Positions 1 through 9,645 of a stretch of 64,000 nucleotides of DNA are shown here, piece by piece. Source of the DNA: CAIUPE01 sp037131735. GTDB lineage: Bacteria > Pseudomonadota > Alphaproteobacteria > Rhizobiales > Beijerinckiaceae. The DNA is taken from contig JBAXQM010000003.1 in assembly GCA_037131735.1 (NCBI GenBank), positions 62,001-126,000 of the forward strand, in the 5' to 3' direction. The translations under genes were made by a program, and so were the position numbers. Below the pieces are notes generated by a model, which saw only the letters and a program-made list of their open reading frames with translations, was not told the DNA's origin and searched no databases. Within the stretch, counting starts at the first letter, position 1. Each line of letters opens with the position of its first letter.

Positions 1-1976
1 CACATGCTTATGCAAAATCAGCGCGTATTCAAGGCGCAGAAATTTATCTCAAGACAAAAGTTGAAGAGCTCAATCAGCGCAAGGATGGCGGTTGGGATGT
101 TGTGACCAATCAGGGCACGATCATCGCCGAGCATGTTGTGAACTGCGGTGGTCTCTGGGCGCGCGAAGTCGGCCGCATGGTTGGCATTGAATTGCCCGTG
201 CTCGCGATGGAACACATGTATCTCGTGACTGACGAGATGCCGGAAGTTGTTGCCTACAATAAAGAGCGCGGCCATGAATTGCCGCATGCAATCGATTTCA
301 AAGCTGAAATCTATATGCGCCAAGAGCGCACGGGCATGGTGCTCGGAACGTACGAGCGCGCAGGTGTGCCATGGTCGCCTAAGACCACGTCATGGGATTT
401 CGGTGCCGAATTGCTGCAGCCTGATCTCGATCGCATCGCGCCATCACTTGAAATTGGTTACGACCATTTCCCGGCCATGGCGAAGGCGGGCATCAAGAAA
501 ATCATCAACGGACCGTTCACGTTCTCGCCGGATGGTAACCCCCTCGTTGGCCCAGTGCAGGGCTTGTCGAATTATTGGGTTGCCTGCGCCGTGATGGCTG
601 GCTTCAGCCAGGGCGGCGGCGTCGGCCTCGCGCTTTCGCAATGGATGGTGCATGGCGATCCGGGCTTTGACGTTTGGGGCATGGATGTCGCACGCTATGG
701 CGAATGGGCGACGCGCTCTTACACAAACGAGAAGGTGCGCGAGAATTATTCCCGCCGCTTCCGCATCCGCTTCCCGAATGAAGAATTGCCAGCCGCCCGT
801 CCGCATCAGACAACAGCGACTTATGATCTGATGGTTGCGAATGGTGCTGTGATGGGTGATTCATGGGGGCTTGAAACGCCGCTCTGGTTCGCACCGAAGG
901 GCGTTCCCCAAGAAGACATTTTCTCCTTCCGCCGCTCGAATGATTTCGAACATGTGAAAGCCGAGTGCAAAGGCGTCCGCGAAAAAGTCGGCGTTACGGA
1001 AATTGCAAATTTCGCAAAATATGAATTCACCGGCGCGGGTGCCGAGGCCTATCTCGCGCGTCTCATGACCAATGTGATGCCAAAGATTGGCCGCTTGGTG
1101 CTAACGCCGATGCTGAACGAGAAGGGCAAGCTCATCGGTGACTTCACGATTGCGAAGGCGGCCGAAGGCAAATTCTATATGTGGGGCTCGTCACAAGCGC
1201 AGATCTATCACATGCGCTGGTTTGAAAAGCATCTGCCGAAGGATGGCTCTGTTTCGGTGAAGCGTCTTGATATGGGTCTTGTCGGTCTTTCGATTGCAGG
1301 GCCGAAGGCGCGCGATGTGTTGCAGGCTTTGACTGACGAAGATGTGTCAAACGCCGCATTCAAGTTTATGGATCACAAGAGCTTTGATGTCGGCAATGTT
1401 CCGGCGATGGTGAACCGCGTCACCTATACGGGTGATTTGGGTTACGAAATCTGGGTGAAGCCGGAATATCAGCGGCGCTTGTATCTTGCGATCCTTGAAG
1501 CGGGCAAACCGCATGGCCTCATCAATTTCGGGATGCGCGCGCTGCTTGCTCTGCGTCTCGAGAAAAACTTCCCCACATGGTTCCGCGAATTGCGTCCGAT
1601 CTATGGACCGTTTGAAGCGGGTATGGATCGCTTCATCCGTCTCGATAAGCCGGACTTTATCGGCAAGGCCGCAGCGGTTGAAGAACATAAGAGCGGCGGT
1701 GCATTACGTCGCGTCTCGATGATTGTTGAAGCAACCGACGCGGATGTATTGGGTGATGAGCCGATCTGGCACGGCGACAAGGTGATCGGGTGGGTGACAT
1801 CAGGCGGCTATGCGCATTATGTCGATAAATCACTCGCGCAAGGCTATGTGCCGAAAGAGCTTGCTGATGATCTTGGTAAGGGTTCATTCGCCATCGAGAT
1901 CATGGGCGAATTGCGCAAAGCGACGATCATTGTCGATCCGCTCTTCGACCCCGAAGGTAAGCGGATGCGCGCGTAA
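1..1976 (+). CDS. GcvT-family FAD-dependent dehydrogenase (dimethylglycine/sarcosine dehydrogenase-like), 5' truncated
   Basis: The reading frame is open from base 3 of the window, so the N-terminal FAD-binding Rossmann part lies upstream and the true start is not visible. What remains is the end of a DAO-type oxidoreductase domain, followed by a middle linker domain and C-terminal aminomethyltransferase (GCV_T and GCV_T_C) domains that include a GDLGYEIW segment. This order is typical of dimethylglycine and sarcosine dehydrogenases. Those enzymes oxidatively remove N-methyl groups and pass the one-carbon unit to tetrahydrofolate. Substrate cannot be assigned from sequence alone. A bidirectional terminator hairpin follows the stop codon. 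Confidence 0.85.
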   Translation, partial: HAYAKSARIQGAEIYLKTKVEELNQRKDGGWDVVTNQGTIIAEHVVNCGGLWAREVGRMVGIELPVLAMEHMYLVTDEMPEVVAYNKERGHELPHAIDFKAEIYMRQERTGMVLGTYERAGVPWSPKTTSWDFGAELLQPDLDRIAPSLEIGYDHFPAMAKAGIKKIINGPFTFSPDGNPLVGPVQGLSNYWVACAVMAGFSQGGGVGLALSQWMVHGDPGFDVWGMDVARYGEWATRSYTNEKVRENYSRRFRIRFPNEELPAARPHQTTATYDLMVANGAVMGDSWGLETPLWFAPKGVPQEDIFSFRRSNDFEHVKAECKGVREKVGVTEIANFAKYEFTGAGAEAYLARLMTNVMPKIGRLVLTPMLNEKGKLIGDFTIAKAAEGKFYMWGSSQAQIYHMRWFEKHLPKDGSVSVKRLDMGLVGLSIAGPKARDVLQALTDEDVSNAAFKFMDHKSFDVGNVPAMVNRVTYTGDLGYEIWVKPEYQRRLYLAILEAGKPHGLINFGMRALLALRLEKNFPTWFRELRPIYGPFEAGMDRFIRLDKPDFIGKAAAVEEHKSGGALRRVSMIVEATDADVLGDEPIWHGDKVIGWVTSGGYAHYVDKSLAQGYVPKELADDLGKGSFAIEIMGELRKATIIVDPLFDPEGKRMRA

Positions 1977-1998
1977 GTCATTTGCTGCGCGATCAACA

Positions 1999-2027
1999 AA
2001 AAGGCGGCCCACAGGCTGCCTTTTTTT
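1999..2027. terminator. Bidirectional intrinsic terminator
   Basis: A 10-bp stem (2000-2009 with 2014-2023, one G-U pair) has a 4-base loop. It is followed by a run of seven T on the plus strand and preceded by a run of A, which gives a T run on the minus strand. It lies between two convergent genes and can serve both. Confidence 0.8.
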
Positions 2028-2032
2028 ATGTG

Positions 2033-3511
2033 TTATTCCGTCCACTCAACTTCGGTTAAATCATTAACCGGGATGGGAGCGTTCTCCCAAAGCCCTTTGA
2101 GCTTCGCGTTCCAGATACCGCTTTTCGGCAGCAAGAAGAGGAACACATTCACGCAATCTTCCGCGAGCATTTTTTGCGCTTTGCCGATCAACTCTAACCG
2201 CTTCGCTTCGTCTGTCGTTGACGTCAGCTCGGCATAAAGCGCTTTATAGGCGGGGCTCTTGTAATCGAAGTAATAATCATCACGCGCATAAATATCGAGA
2301 TCCATAGGTTCGACATGCGAGATGATTGTGAGATCATAATTCTTGGCTTTGAAGACATCCGAGAGCCATTGTGCCCATTCCACGGGAACAATCTCAACGG
2401 TAATTCCGATGGCCTTCAATTGCTGCGCAATAATTTCACCGCCACGCCGCGCATATTCGGGCGGGGGCAAAATGAGGCGCAGTTTCAAGTCCGCGACGCC
2501 TGCTTCACGCAAGAGTGCTTTTGCTTTGTAAGGGTCATAGGCATAGAGCCCTGTGAGATCGACATAGCCGGGATCGGTTGGCGAGAAATGCGAACCAATC
2601 GGTTGCCCAATGCCAAACATCGCGCCCGTGATCACGGCATTGCGATCAACCGCGTAAGCAAGCGCTTGTCGTACTTTAAGATCATCAAAAGGCTTCTTGC
2701 CATTATTGATCGCGAGAATGGTTTTGCCTTCTGTATTCCCTACAACCACGGTGAAACGCTTATCGGCGCGGAACTGATCAAGATTTTCAGGCGCGGGATA
2801 AATCGGATAGGCATCGACATCGCCGGCCATCAACGAGGCATAGGCCGCAGACGGATCAGTGATCACGCGGAAGAGCACTTTTTCGAGTACGACTTTGCGG
2901 CCCCAATAATTATCATTGCGGACGAGTTCAACGCTTGCGCCTTTCGTCCAATTTGAAAAGCGAAATGGCCCAGTGCCCACGGGATTGGTTTTGTTGGTCT
3001 CAGCGGATTTCGACGAGACGATCACAGCAGCGGGCCAACCGAGGTTGAATAGAAATCCCCCCGTTGGTCGTTTTAATGTGATCTTCAATGTCGTTGGATC
3101 AGCTGACTCGATTGTATCAATTGGTTCGAACAATCCCTTTTGCGGGTTCACACTGTTTTCGCCGCGTGCGCGATCGAACGAAAATTTTACATCGCTCGAC
3201 GAGAAGGTCGAGCCATCGTGAAATGTCAAACCGCTGCGCAACTGGAACACATAGGTCTTGCCGTCTTCCGAAATCTCCCAAGAGGAGGCCAGCGCCGGCT
3301 TTACTTTGCCGTCGCGATCAATGCGCGTGAGGCCTTCAAAGACATTCGCATAGGTCACTTCGCCAATGGCGGCGGCGGCACCGGCGGTCGGGTCGAGATG
3401 CGGCGGCTCAAGCCTTACACCCACGACCAGATCGGTGCGGAGGGCGGCGAAGGCCGGTGTCAAAAAGGCGGAGGCGATCAGAACCAAAAACGCGCGGGCA
3501 AGCAAAGTCAT
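2033..3511 (-). CDS. ABC transporter substrate-binding protein, family 5 (peptide/nickel type)
   Basis: The 492-residue protein starts with a Sec signal peptide (basic MTLLAR, hydrophobic stretch, AFA cleavage region near residue 22) and continues as a full-length SBP_bac_5 solute-binding protein. Segments such as 'ALASSWEISEDGKTYVF' and 'VRQALAYAVDRNAV' are typical of DppA/OppA-like proteins. It would bind a peptide or similar solute in the periplasm and deliver it to an ABC permease. No permease or ATPase genes lie next to it, so it is an orphan here and the ligand is unknown. No strong Shine-Dalgarno precedes the chosen ATG. Confidence 0.88.
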   Translation of the reverse strand: MTLLARAFLVLIASAFLTPAFAALRTDLVVGVRLEPPHLDPTAGAAAAIGEVTYANVFEGLTRIDRDGKVKPALASSWEISEDGKTYVFQLRSGLTFHDGSTFSSSDVKFSFDRARGENSVNPQKGLFEPIDTIESADPTTLKITLKRPTGGFLFNLGWPAAVIVSSKSAETNKTNPVGTGPFRFSNWTKGASVELVRNDNYWGRKVVLEKVLFRVITDPSAAYASLMAGDVDAYPIYPAPENLDQFRADKRFTVVVGNTEGKTILAINNGKKPFDDLKVRQALAYAVDRNAVITGAMFGIGQPIGSHFSPTDPGYVDLTGLYAYDPYKAKALLREAGVADLKLRLILPPPEYARRGGEIIAQQLKAIGITVEIVPVEWAQWLSDVFKAKNYDLTIISHVEPMDLDIYARDDYYFDYKSPAYKALYAELTSTTDEAKRLELIGKAQKMLAEDCVNVFLFLLPKSGIWNAKLKGLWENAPIPVNDLTEVEWTE

Positions 3512-3619
3512 GGGCAGGGTCTCAATTGCGGCGGACGCATCTATTCACACCCGCATGAAAAAGAAAAGGAACCCTCAGACAGGGCGATCTTATGACGGCT
3601 AAAGGGCCGATCTATGGCT

Positions 3620-4720
3620 TTAGCCGATCGCTTCGAGAACGGCGTCGGCTATGGCCAAAGACGCGGTCAGGCCCGGGCTCTCGATTCCGAAGAGATTGAC
3701 GAGGCCGGGGACGCCATGGGTCGCGGGTCCATCAATCCGGAAATCGGGTGCCGGATCATGAGGTCCTGAAATCTTCGGGCGAATGCCGGAATAGCCTGGT
3801 GCCAGCGCGTTATCAGGCAGCGTGGGCCAATAACGGCGGATGGCGTCTGAAAAGCCTTCGGCTCGCTTCGGGTTCACATCATAAGAAATTTCTTCGATCC
3901 ATTCGACATCGGGACCGAAGCGCGCTTGTCCGGCGAGATCAATCGTCAAATGCACGCCAAGCCCATGCGTATGAGGGGCCGGATAAATCAAATGTGAAAA
4001 CGGGGCACGGCCCTGGAGAGTGAAATAATTCCCGCGGGCATAGCGTGTTTGCGGAATGTGATCAGACGGCAAACCATTCATGGCCTCTGCGGTCTTCGAT
4101 GCGTAGAGACCTGACGCATTGACGATAAGCCCTGTGGTAAGCGTCATCGGTTCCGCGCCGCCCGTTTCAACGCGAATGATATTGCCGCTGACATCAGCGC
4201 GCCGGAACGGCGTATGAAAGGCAAAGGCCGCGCCATGCGCTTCCGCATCGCCTTGCAGCGCGAGCATGAAGGAGTGGCTATCGAGTATGCCCGTTACAGG
4301 TGAGAGGAGTGCCGCCGTTGCATAGAGCGCCGGTTCCATCGCGCGGGCTTCGTCACCCGAGATGAGTTTCAACTCTTCAACATCATTGGCGTCACCGGTC
4401 GCTTTGAGCTTTTCAATGGCAGCAGCCTCCGCAGCGTCGGTGGCAACGATCAATTTGCCGCAACGCCGATAGGGCACTTTGTGGCTGTCGCAAAATTGGT
4501 AAAGCGCGCGACGCCCTTTAACGCAGAGCTTCGCCTTGAGGCTTCCTGTCGGATAATAGATCCCCGCATGGATCACTTCGGAATTGCGTGAGGAGGTTTC
4601 CGTGCCGATGCCCTCGGCCCCTTCGAGCACGATGACGGAGCGACCGGAGAGCGCGAGGTTACGCGCTACCGCAAGGCCGACGACACCGGCACCGATCACG
4701 ATCGCATCAATATCAGACAT
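3620..4720 (-). CDS. FAD-dependent oxidoreductase, L-2-hydroxyglutarate oxidase (LhgO)-like
   Basis: This 366-residue DAO-family flavoprotein has an N-terminal dinucleotide-binding GAGVVG motif at residues 10-15. The block 'NSEVIHAGIYYPTGSLKA' matches the LhgO/L2HGDH subfamily, in which L-2-hydroxyglutarate is oxidised to 2-oxoglutarate. The ATG at 4720 is preceded by GGGAG and is preferred to a TTG one codon upstream. It is divergent from the SMP-30 gene. LhgO acts in one known route of glutarate degradation, and a glutaryl-CoA dehydrogenase operon lies about 6 kb away, but no csiD is seen. The link is therefore only suggestive, and another 2-hydroxyacid is possible. Confidence 0.78.
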   Translation of the reverse strand: MSDIDAIVIGAGVVGLAVARNLALSGRSVIVLEGAEGIGTETSSRNSEVIHAGIYYPTGSLKAKLCVKGRRALYQFCDSHKVPYRRCGKLIVATDAAEAAAIEKLKATGDANDVEELKLISGDEARAMEPALYATAALLSPVTGILDSHSFMLALQGDAEAHGAAFAFHTPFRRADVSGNIIRVETGGAEPMTLTTGLIVNASGLYASKTAEAMNGLPSDHIPQTRYARGNYFTLQGRAPFSHLIYPAPHTHGLGVHLTIDLAGQARFGPDVEWIEEISYDVNPKRAEGFSDAIRRYWPTLPDNALAPGYSGIRPKISGPHDPAPDFRIDGPATHGVPGLVNLFGIESPGLTASLAIADAVLEAIG

Positions 4721-4880
4721 CAAAGCTCCCTTTTGCGGGCGCAGTGGTCGCCGATCTCGGTTTCAAGGTCAAGAATGGCGGTCTGTCGCGGGCCGGTAAG
4801 CGCGCATCTTGCCAGCGCGCGCGGGGCTGTCATAATCACCGGGCATAAAAATCTCAGAAAATGAGAAGGGGGGAGGACCA

Positions 4881-5813
4881 ATGAGCGGACCATATGATGA
4901 TATTCTGCCGACGCCTTTCGAGGTGCTCGACAAAAGAGGGGCGGGGCTTTTCAACGGCACCGCAAAACTCGACCGGCTTTATGTCGGCTGTCGCTGGGCA
5001 GAAGGGCCTGCATATTTTCCGGCGGGTCGCTATCTCATCTGGTCCGACATTCCGAATAATCGGATGATGCGTTTCGACGAGACCGATGGCAGCGTCTCAG
5101 AATTTCGTAACCCGTCACAATACACGAACGGCCATACGGTTGATCGCCAAGGGCGCTTGATCAGTTGTGAACATCGCGGCCGTCGCGTATCGCGTACCGA
5201 GATCGATGGTACGATCACAACTCTCGCTGACAGCTTCAACGGCAAGCGTTTCAATTCACCGAATGATGCGGTGGTGAAAACCGACGACTCGATTTGGTTC
5301 ACCGATCCCGCTTACGGCATCGATTGGGACTATGAAGGCTTGCGCTCGCCGATGGAGCAGGACGGCTGCCATGTCTATCGCATCGATGGGAAGAGCGGTG
5401 CCATTACGCGTGTTGCCGATGATTTTGTGCGCCCGAATGGTTTGGCGTTCTCCCCGGATGAAAAGAAGCTCTATATTGTTGATACCGGTGCGACCCATGT
5501 TGAGAATGGCCCGCGTCACATTCGCGTTTTTGATGTCGATGGGGACAAGATCAAGAATGGACGCCTCTTCGCAAATAGCACCAATGGTTTCTTTGATGGG
5601 TTGCGCGTTGATGAAGACGGACGCATCTGGACTTCAGCGGGTGATGGCGTGCATGTCTATGATCCGGATGGCACATTGATTGCGAAAGTGCATGTGCCGG
5701 AAGTCGTCGCGAATGTCTGCTTCGGTGGCATCAATCGCAATCGCCTTTATATCTGCGGCACAACGTCACTTTACGCCTATTATGTGCTCGTGCGTGGTGC
5801 GAAGACATTCTGA
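4881..5813 (+). CDS. SMP-30/gluconolactonase/LRE family lactonase
   Basis: This 310-residue six-bladed beta-propeller protein belongs to the SMP-30 family. Likely metal ligands are Glu41 in WAEGPAY, Asn129 in NSPND and an Asp in the FFDGLRVDEDG segment. Family members hydrolyse sugar lactones using a divalent metal. There is no signal peptide, so it is probably cytoplasmic. The start follows a purine-rich GGGGAGGACC ribosome site. It stands alone on this strand, with a strong terminator after it. The exact lactone is not deducible. Confidence 0.85.
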   Translation: MSGPYDDILPTPFEVLDKRGAGLFNGTAKLDRLYVGCRWAEGPAYFPAGRYLIWSDIPNNRMMRFDETDGSVSEFRNPSQYTNGHTVDRQGRLISCEHRGRRVSRTEIDGTITTLADSFNGKRFNSPNDAVVKTDDSIWFTDPAYGIDWDYEGLRSPMEQDGCHVYRIDGKSGAITRVADDFVRPNGLAFSPDEKKLYIVDTGATHVENGPRHIRVFDVDGDKIKNGRLFANSTNGFFDGLRVDEDGRIWTSAGDGVHVYDPDGTLIAKVHVPEVVANVCFGGINRNRLYICGTTSLYAYYVLVRGAKTF

Positions 5814-5834
5814 GTTTTGTGAATTCAAGTCATT

Positions 5835-5861
5835 AAGGGCGCCTTAAAGGGCGCCCTTTTT
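5835..5861 (+). terminator. Intrinsic terminator after the lactonase gene
   Basis: A perfect 9-bp GC-rich stem (5835-5843 with 5850-5858) and a 6-base loop are followed by a run of five T. It sits 21 bases past the SMP-30 stop codon. Confidence 0.85.
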
Positions 5862-5881
5862 GTTTAAGCATGAAGAGAAAT

Positions 5882-6097
5882 CTAGGCGTGGAGTCTTGGT
5901 CGACCATTGGTCGTGAGATCGAGAAACCCATAGAGCGGGCAATAACCGACAAGCGCTGTTATGACTGGCAGGATACCGACCCACCCAATCCAGTTATAGT
6001 TCATGGGCGGAAATCCGACAGGAAGGGCCCAAGCGACAAGTAAAGCACCAATGATGAGACGCAAGCTTCGATCAATAACGCCAATATTGGTTTTCAT
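5882..6097 (-). CDS. DUF2892 family small membrane protein
   Basis: This 71-residue protein begins MKTNIGVIDRSLR and has two hydrophobic segments (about residues 12-30 and 35-57) joined by a short Pro/Asn-containing turn, then a GYCPLYGFLDL segment. This is the pattern of the DUF2892 inner-membrane family, also found fused to rhodanese in YgaP. Its function is unknown. A GAAGCGG ribosome-binding region precedes the ATG. No partner rhodanese gene is adjacent. Confidence 0.8.
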   Translation of the reverse strand: MKTNIGVIDRSLRLIIGALLVAWALPVGFPPMNYNWIGWVGILPVITALVGYCPLYGFLDLTTNGRPRLHA

Positions 6098-6173
6098 AAT
6101 CCGCTTCCTTTTGTTGGGAACAGAAGAGTGCGGTTACTCTCGCACCATACGCCGTGCGAAGCATTGATCACGA

Positions 6174-7703
6174 TCAACGAAAGCGAAGCGGAAGCGGGGC
6201 TTTAAGAAGACGCGCGGCAATCCCTACGCTCAGGGCATAAACCACACCGCCTGAAAGACCCAGCGCGATCAGCAGGAGTGCTGCGCTCATGGGAAGCGTT
6301 GCTGTCATCGACGAGGATAAAATTTTCAAGCTTGGTGTAACGATAGCGAGAATGAGGGCGGAAATCCCTGTTGCGATCATCAAGCGTATTAGATGTTGAT
6401 CGGGCGCAAACCATGATTTGCGATAGGCGAGAAGCGCTAAGAGTCCTCCATTGACCCAAGCGCCGATAGCGGTTGCGAAAGCCAGCCCTGATGCGCCCCA
6501 TGATTGATAGAGCACAATCTTCAAGACGACATTGATTATAATTCCAATAAAGGCCGCGATCAAAGGTGTCATCGTGTCTTGGCGCGCATGGAAGCTCGCC
6601 ACAAGCGAGCGGATCAAAACAACCGGCAAGATGCCAACACCATAAGCGGCGAGGACAAGAGCTGATGCGCTGGCGTCTGCCGCCGTAAAGCGGCCATGCA
6701 TAAACACGCCGCGCATAATCTCCTCAGGGATCGAAAGAAACGCGACAAAGAACGGCATCGTCAAAAGAATAGTCAGTGCTATAGAACGATTTTGCGCGGC
6801 ATGGGCTGTCGCATGATCATTGCGGCCAAGATGACGGCTCATTTCCGGCAGAAGGACTGTACCTGCGGCAATGCCGATCAAGCCAAGAGGCAACTGATAA
6901 AGACGATCCGCATAGGAGATGGCTGATACCGCACCTGTTGGCAAAAGTGACGCGATGATTGTATCGGCAAAGATGGCGATTTGAACGCCAGCTGATCCTA
7001 CAACAGCAGGACCAAGCGCGCGCAGAAAGCGTTTCAATGATGCTGAGTGTTCAGGCCATACAAAACGCGGCAAGCAATTGGCGCGCTTCGCATTGATAGA
7101 GACGAGTGCGAGTTGCAATGCGCCAGAAATCGCAATGCCCCATGCCGCCGCATGAGCCGCGGAGGGAAATAGAAACGCGCAAGCGAGTGCAACAATAATG
7201 GCGAGATTGAGAAGAATGGGAGCGGCGGCAGCACTTGCAAATCGACTATGCGCGTTCAGCGTGCCCGAGATCAGTGTGACGAGTGACACAAACAGAAGAT
7301 AGGGAAAGGTGATGCGCGTGAGTGTAACCGCTAACGCATATTTTTCTGGCTCATCAGAAAAACCGGGTGCGAGAAGATCGATCACGAAGGGCATTTGCCA
7401 CATCGCAACCGCACTCAGCACAACAAGAATTAGTGTTAGTGCAGAGAGGATTGATCCTGCGAGACGACGCGCGGCGTCCTCTCCGCGCTCTTCGAGTTCA
7501 CGCGTATAAGCGGGCACGAAAGCGGAGTTAAACGCACCTTCGCCAAAAATCGCACGGAAATGATTGGGCAAGCGTTGTGCAATAAAATAGGCATCAGCGA
7601 TCAGGCCGGATCCCATTATCGAAGCCAGCAAAACATCGCGTACAAAGCCGCTGAGGCGTGAGAGGAGTGTAAAGCCGCTGACAGAGGCGAAGTGACGGAT
7701 CAT
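6174..7703 (-). CDS. murJ: Lipid II flippase MurJ
   Basis: This 509-residue polytopic membrane protein of the MviN/MurJ family starts MIRHFASVSGFTLLSRLSGF, with the typical RLSGFVRD motif and about 14 hydrophobic segments. MurJ flips lipid II across the inner membrane for peptidoglycan synthesis. Length fits the family. Its ATG overlaps the stop of the upstream glycosyltransferase gene by four bases (ATGA at 7700-7703), which suggests translational coupling. Conserved arginine-rich segments in the early helices and the SLVASFHARQDTMTP block support the call. Confidence 0.93.
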   Translation of the reverse strand: MIRHFASVSGFTLLSRLSGFVRDVLLASIMGSGLIADAYFIAQRLPNHFRAIFGEGAFNSAFVPAYTRELEERGEDAARRLAGSILSALTLILVVLSAVAMWQMPFVIDLLAPGFSDEPEKYALAVTLTRITFPYLLFVSLVTLISGTLNAHSRFASAAAAPILLNLAIIVALACAFLFPSAAHAAAWGIAISGALQLALVSINAKRANCLPRFVWPEHSASLKRFLRALGPAVVGSAGVQIAIFADTIIASLLPTGAVSAISYADRLYQLPLGLIGIAAGTVLLPEMSRHLGRNDHATAHAAQNRSIALTILLTMPFFVAFLSIPEEIMRGVFMHGRFTAADASASALVLAAYGVGILPVVLIRSLVASFHARQDTMTPLIAAFIGIIINVVLKIVLYQSWGASGLAFATAIGAWVNGGLLALLAYRKSWFAPDQHLIRLMIATGISALILAIVTPSLKILSSSMTATLPMSAALLLIALGLSGGVVYALSVGIAARLLKAPLPLRFR

Positions 7704-8716
7704 GTGCGCGGTGAAGATCGCGATGAACGGCGTTGGTCTTCCGCTTCATCAAAGCCGATGCGCTGGCCCACAAGATAAAGCGGCCGGCGTTTTACTTCGG
7801 CGAAGATGCGGCCGATATATTCACCGATAATGCCGAGCGACAAAAGTTGGATGCCGGCAAAGAAGGTGATCGACACAACAATCGTCGCATAGCCCGGCAC
7901 ATCAATGCCATAAATCAACGTGTTGATCACAACGGACGCGGCCATCACCAAAGCGAAACCGGATACGAGCGCGCCGATATAGGTCCAGACACGCAAGGGC
8001 ACCGTTGAGAAGGAGGCAATGCCGTCAAAAGCAAAGCTGATCAGGCGGCTAAAACCGAATTTCGAGCTACCCGTGATGCGATCAGACACTTCAAACGGCA
8101 CGCCGATCGATTTGAATCCGATCCACGCGTAAAGCCCTTTCGAGAAGCGCGCGCGTTCACCCATCAAGCGCAAGGCATTCACGGCCTTTCGATCGAGTAG
8201 CCGGAAATCGCCCGCGCCATCGGGAAGTGGTGTTTCGCCAAAACTTGCAAAGAGATGATAGAATACGGCGGTAAAAGCGCGACGTGCCCAACTGTCTGTT
8301 TGACGATCAATGCGTTGGCCATAAACAACATCAAAGCCTTCGCGCCACAACTCTAAAAATTTTTCGATCATCTCCGGTGGATGCTGCAAATCGGCATCCA
8401 TGATGACGACAGCATCGCCACGCGCGGCATCAAGGCCCGCTGCAATCGCAATTTCTTTACCGAAATTGCGGCTGAAGGAGACGCAACGGATACGGGCGTC
8501 CTTTACATGCGCAGCGGCGATATGCGCGAAGGTCTCATCGGAGGAGCCATCATCGACGAAAATCAGCTCCCAGTCTTTCGAGAGGCGATCAAGTAGCGGG
8601 ACAACGCGCGTAAGAAGCGCAGGCAAATTGCCCGCTTCATTGAAGGCAGGGATCACGAGCGACAGCTCACAGGGATTTTCGATCCGGTCGCCGGTCGATT
8701 GTGTTAGGCTCGACAC
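7700..8716 (-). CDS. Family 2 glycosyltransferase, polyprenyl-phosphate sugar transferase-like
   Basis: This 338-residue protein has an N-terminal GT2 catalytic domain with FVDDGSSDE near residues 53-61 and DADLQHPPE near residue 107. Two C-terminal membrane helices follow, around residues 240-262 and 275-300. This layout matches the DPM1/GtrB/ArnC group, which moves a sugar from a nucleotide donor onto undecaprenyl phosphate. It overlaps murJ by four bases, so both probably act on undecaprenyl-linked envelope intermediates. The sugar is unknown. Arg/Ser-rich residues form the C-terminal tail. Confidence 0.87.
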   Translation of the reverse strand: MSSLTQSTGDRIENPCELSLVIPAFNEAGNLPALLTRVVPLLDRLSKDWELIFVDDGSSDETFAHIAAAHVKDARIRCVSFSRNFGKEIAIAAGLDAARGDAVVIMDADLQHPPEMIEKFLELWREGFDVVYGQRIDRQTDSWARRAFTAVFYHLFASFGETPLPDGAGDFRLLDRKAVNALRLMGERARFSKGLYAWIGFKSIGVPFEVSDRITGSSKFGFSRLISFAFDGIASFSTVPLRVWTYIGALVSGFALVMAASVVINTLIYGIDVPGYATIVVSITFFAGIQLLSLGIIGEYIGRIFAEVKRRPLYLVGQRIGFDEAEDQRRSSRSSPRT

Positions 8717-8796
8717 GTCTTGACTTCCTCGGGGCCGCGCTTCACGCGGGATAGGTTGAATTTTTCAAGGCTACTCATACAGGCGCCCGTGTTTTG

Positions 8797-9642
8797 ATGC
8801 CACCCGTTCCTTTCATATTGATTGCCGATGATTTTGGGCTTTCGCATGGCGTCAGCGATGCAATTCTCGATCTTTTGGCAAGAAATCGGCTTTCCGGCGC
8901 GGGTTCCATGGTGAATCAGCCGGTTTGGGTGTCACGGGCGGATGATTTGAAGCCCTTTCAGGGCCATCGTGATCTGGGTTTGCATCTCACTTTGACGCTG
9001 GGCGCGCCGCTTGGCCCCGCCCCCACACTCGCGCCGGAGGGGCGATTTCTCCCCCTCTCGCGCTTGATGGCGAAGTGTTTTTCCAATGCGCTGCCACGCC
9101 GCGAGATTCGCGATGAGATTATTCGTCAGATCACTGCGTTCAGAGACAAGACCGGCCGCTTCCCCGATTTTATTGATGGGCATCAACATGTGCATGTGTT
9201 GCCGGTGATCCGTCGCGCGCTTTTTGACGCGCTTGAAATTGTAAATCCCCCTTACAAGCCCTGGCTGCGTGTGCCGTCTGATCATATGGGTTCGATCATG
9301 GCGCGTGGTGTGTCTGTGGGCAAAGCCTTGTTCATTGCGTTTTTGTCTCTCGGTTTTGCACGCGATGCGAAGCGCGCAGGCTATCGCGTGAATGACACAT
9401 TTTCAGGCGCTCGTTCTTTTGATCCGGAAGAAAATTTCGCGCGCGAGTTTCAACGCTTTTTGCTCGTACAAGGACGGCATCATTTGGTGATGTGCCACCC
9501 CGGTGTGAGTGATGCGTCACTCGCCGCGCTTGATCCAGTAACAACGGCGCGTGATCAGGAATATGAGTTTTTCAAAAGCGATGCGTTTGAAACAATGCTG
9601 CAGGCATTTTCACTGCGTGTCGCGCGTTTTGATGATGTGTAA
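8797..9642 (+). CDS. ChbG/HpnK (YdjC-like) carbohydrate deacetylase
   Basis: The 281-residue protein begins with the family hallmark ADDFG (Asp11-Asp12) after a short hydrophobic strand. Further metal or catalytic residues lie in GLHLTL (His63) and DGHQHVHVLP (127-136). ChbG/HpnK enzymes remove N-acetyl groups from sugars. HpnK does this on hopanoid intermediates and ChbG on chitooligosaccharides. No hopanoid or chitin genes are seen nearby. The gene diverges from the glycosyltransferase-murJ pair. The ATG at 8797 has no clear Shine-Dalgarno, and a TTG lies one codon upstream. Confidence 0.82.
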   Translation: MPPVPFILIADDFGLSHGVSDAILDLLARNRLSGAGSMVNQPVWVSRADDLKPFQGHRDLGLHLTLTLGAPLGPAPTLAPEGRFLPLSRLMAKCFSNALPRREIRDEIIRQITAFRDKTGRFPDFIDGHQHVHVLPVIRRALFDALEIVNPPYKPWLRVPSDHMGSIMARGVSVGKALFIAFLSLGFARDAKRAGYRVNDTFSGARSFDPEENFAREFQRFLLVQGRHHLVMCHPGVSDASLAALDPVTTARDQEYEFFKSDAFETMLQAFSLRVARFDDV

Positions 9643-9645
9643 ATT

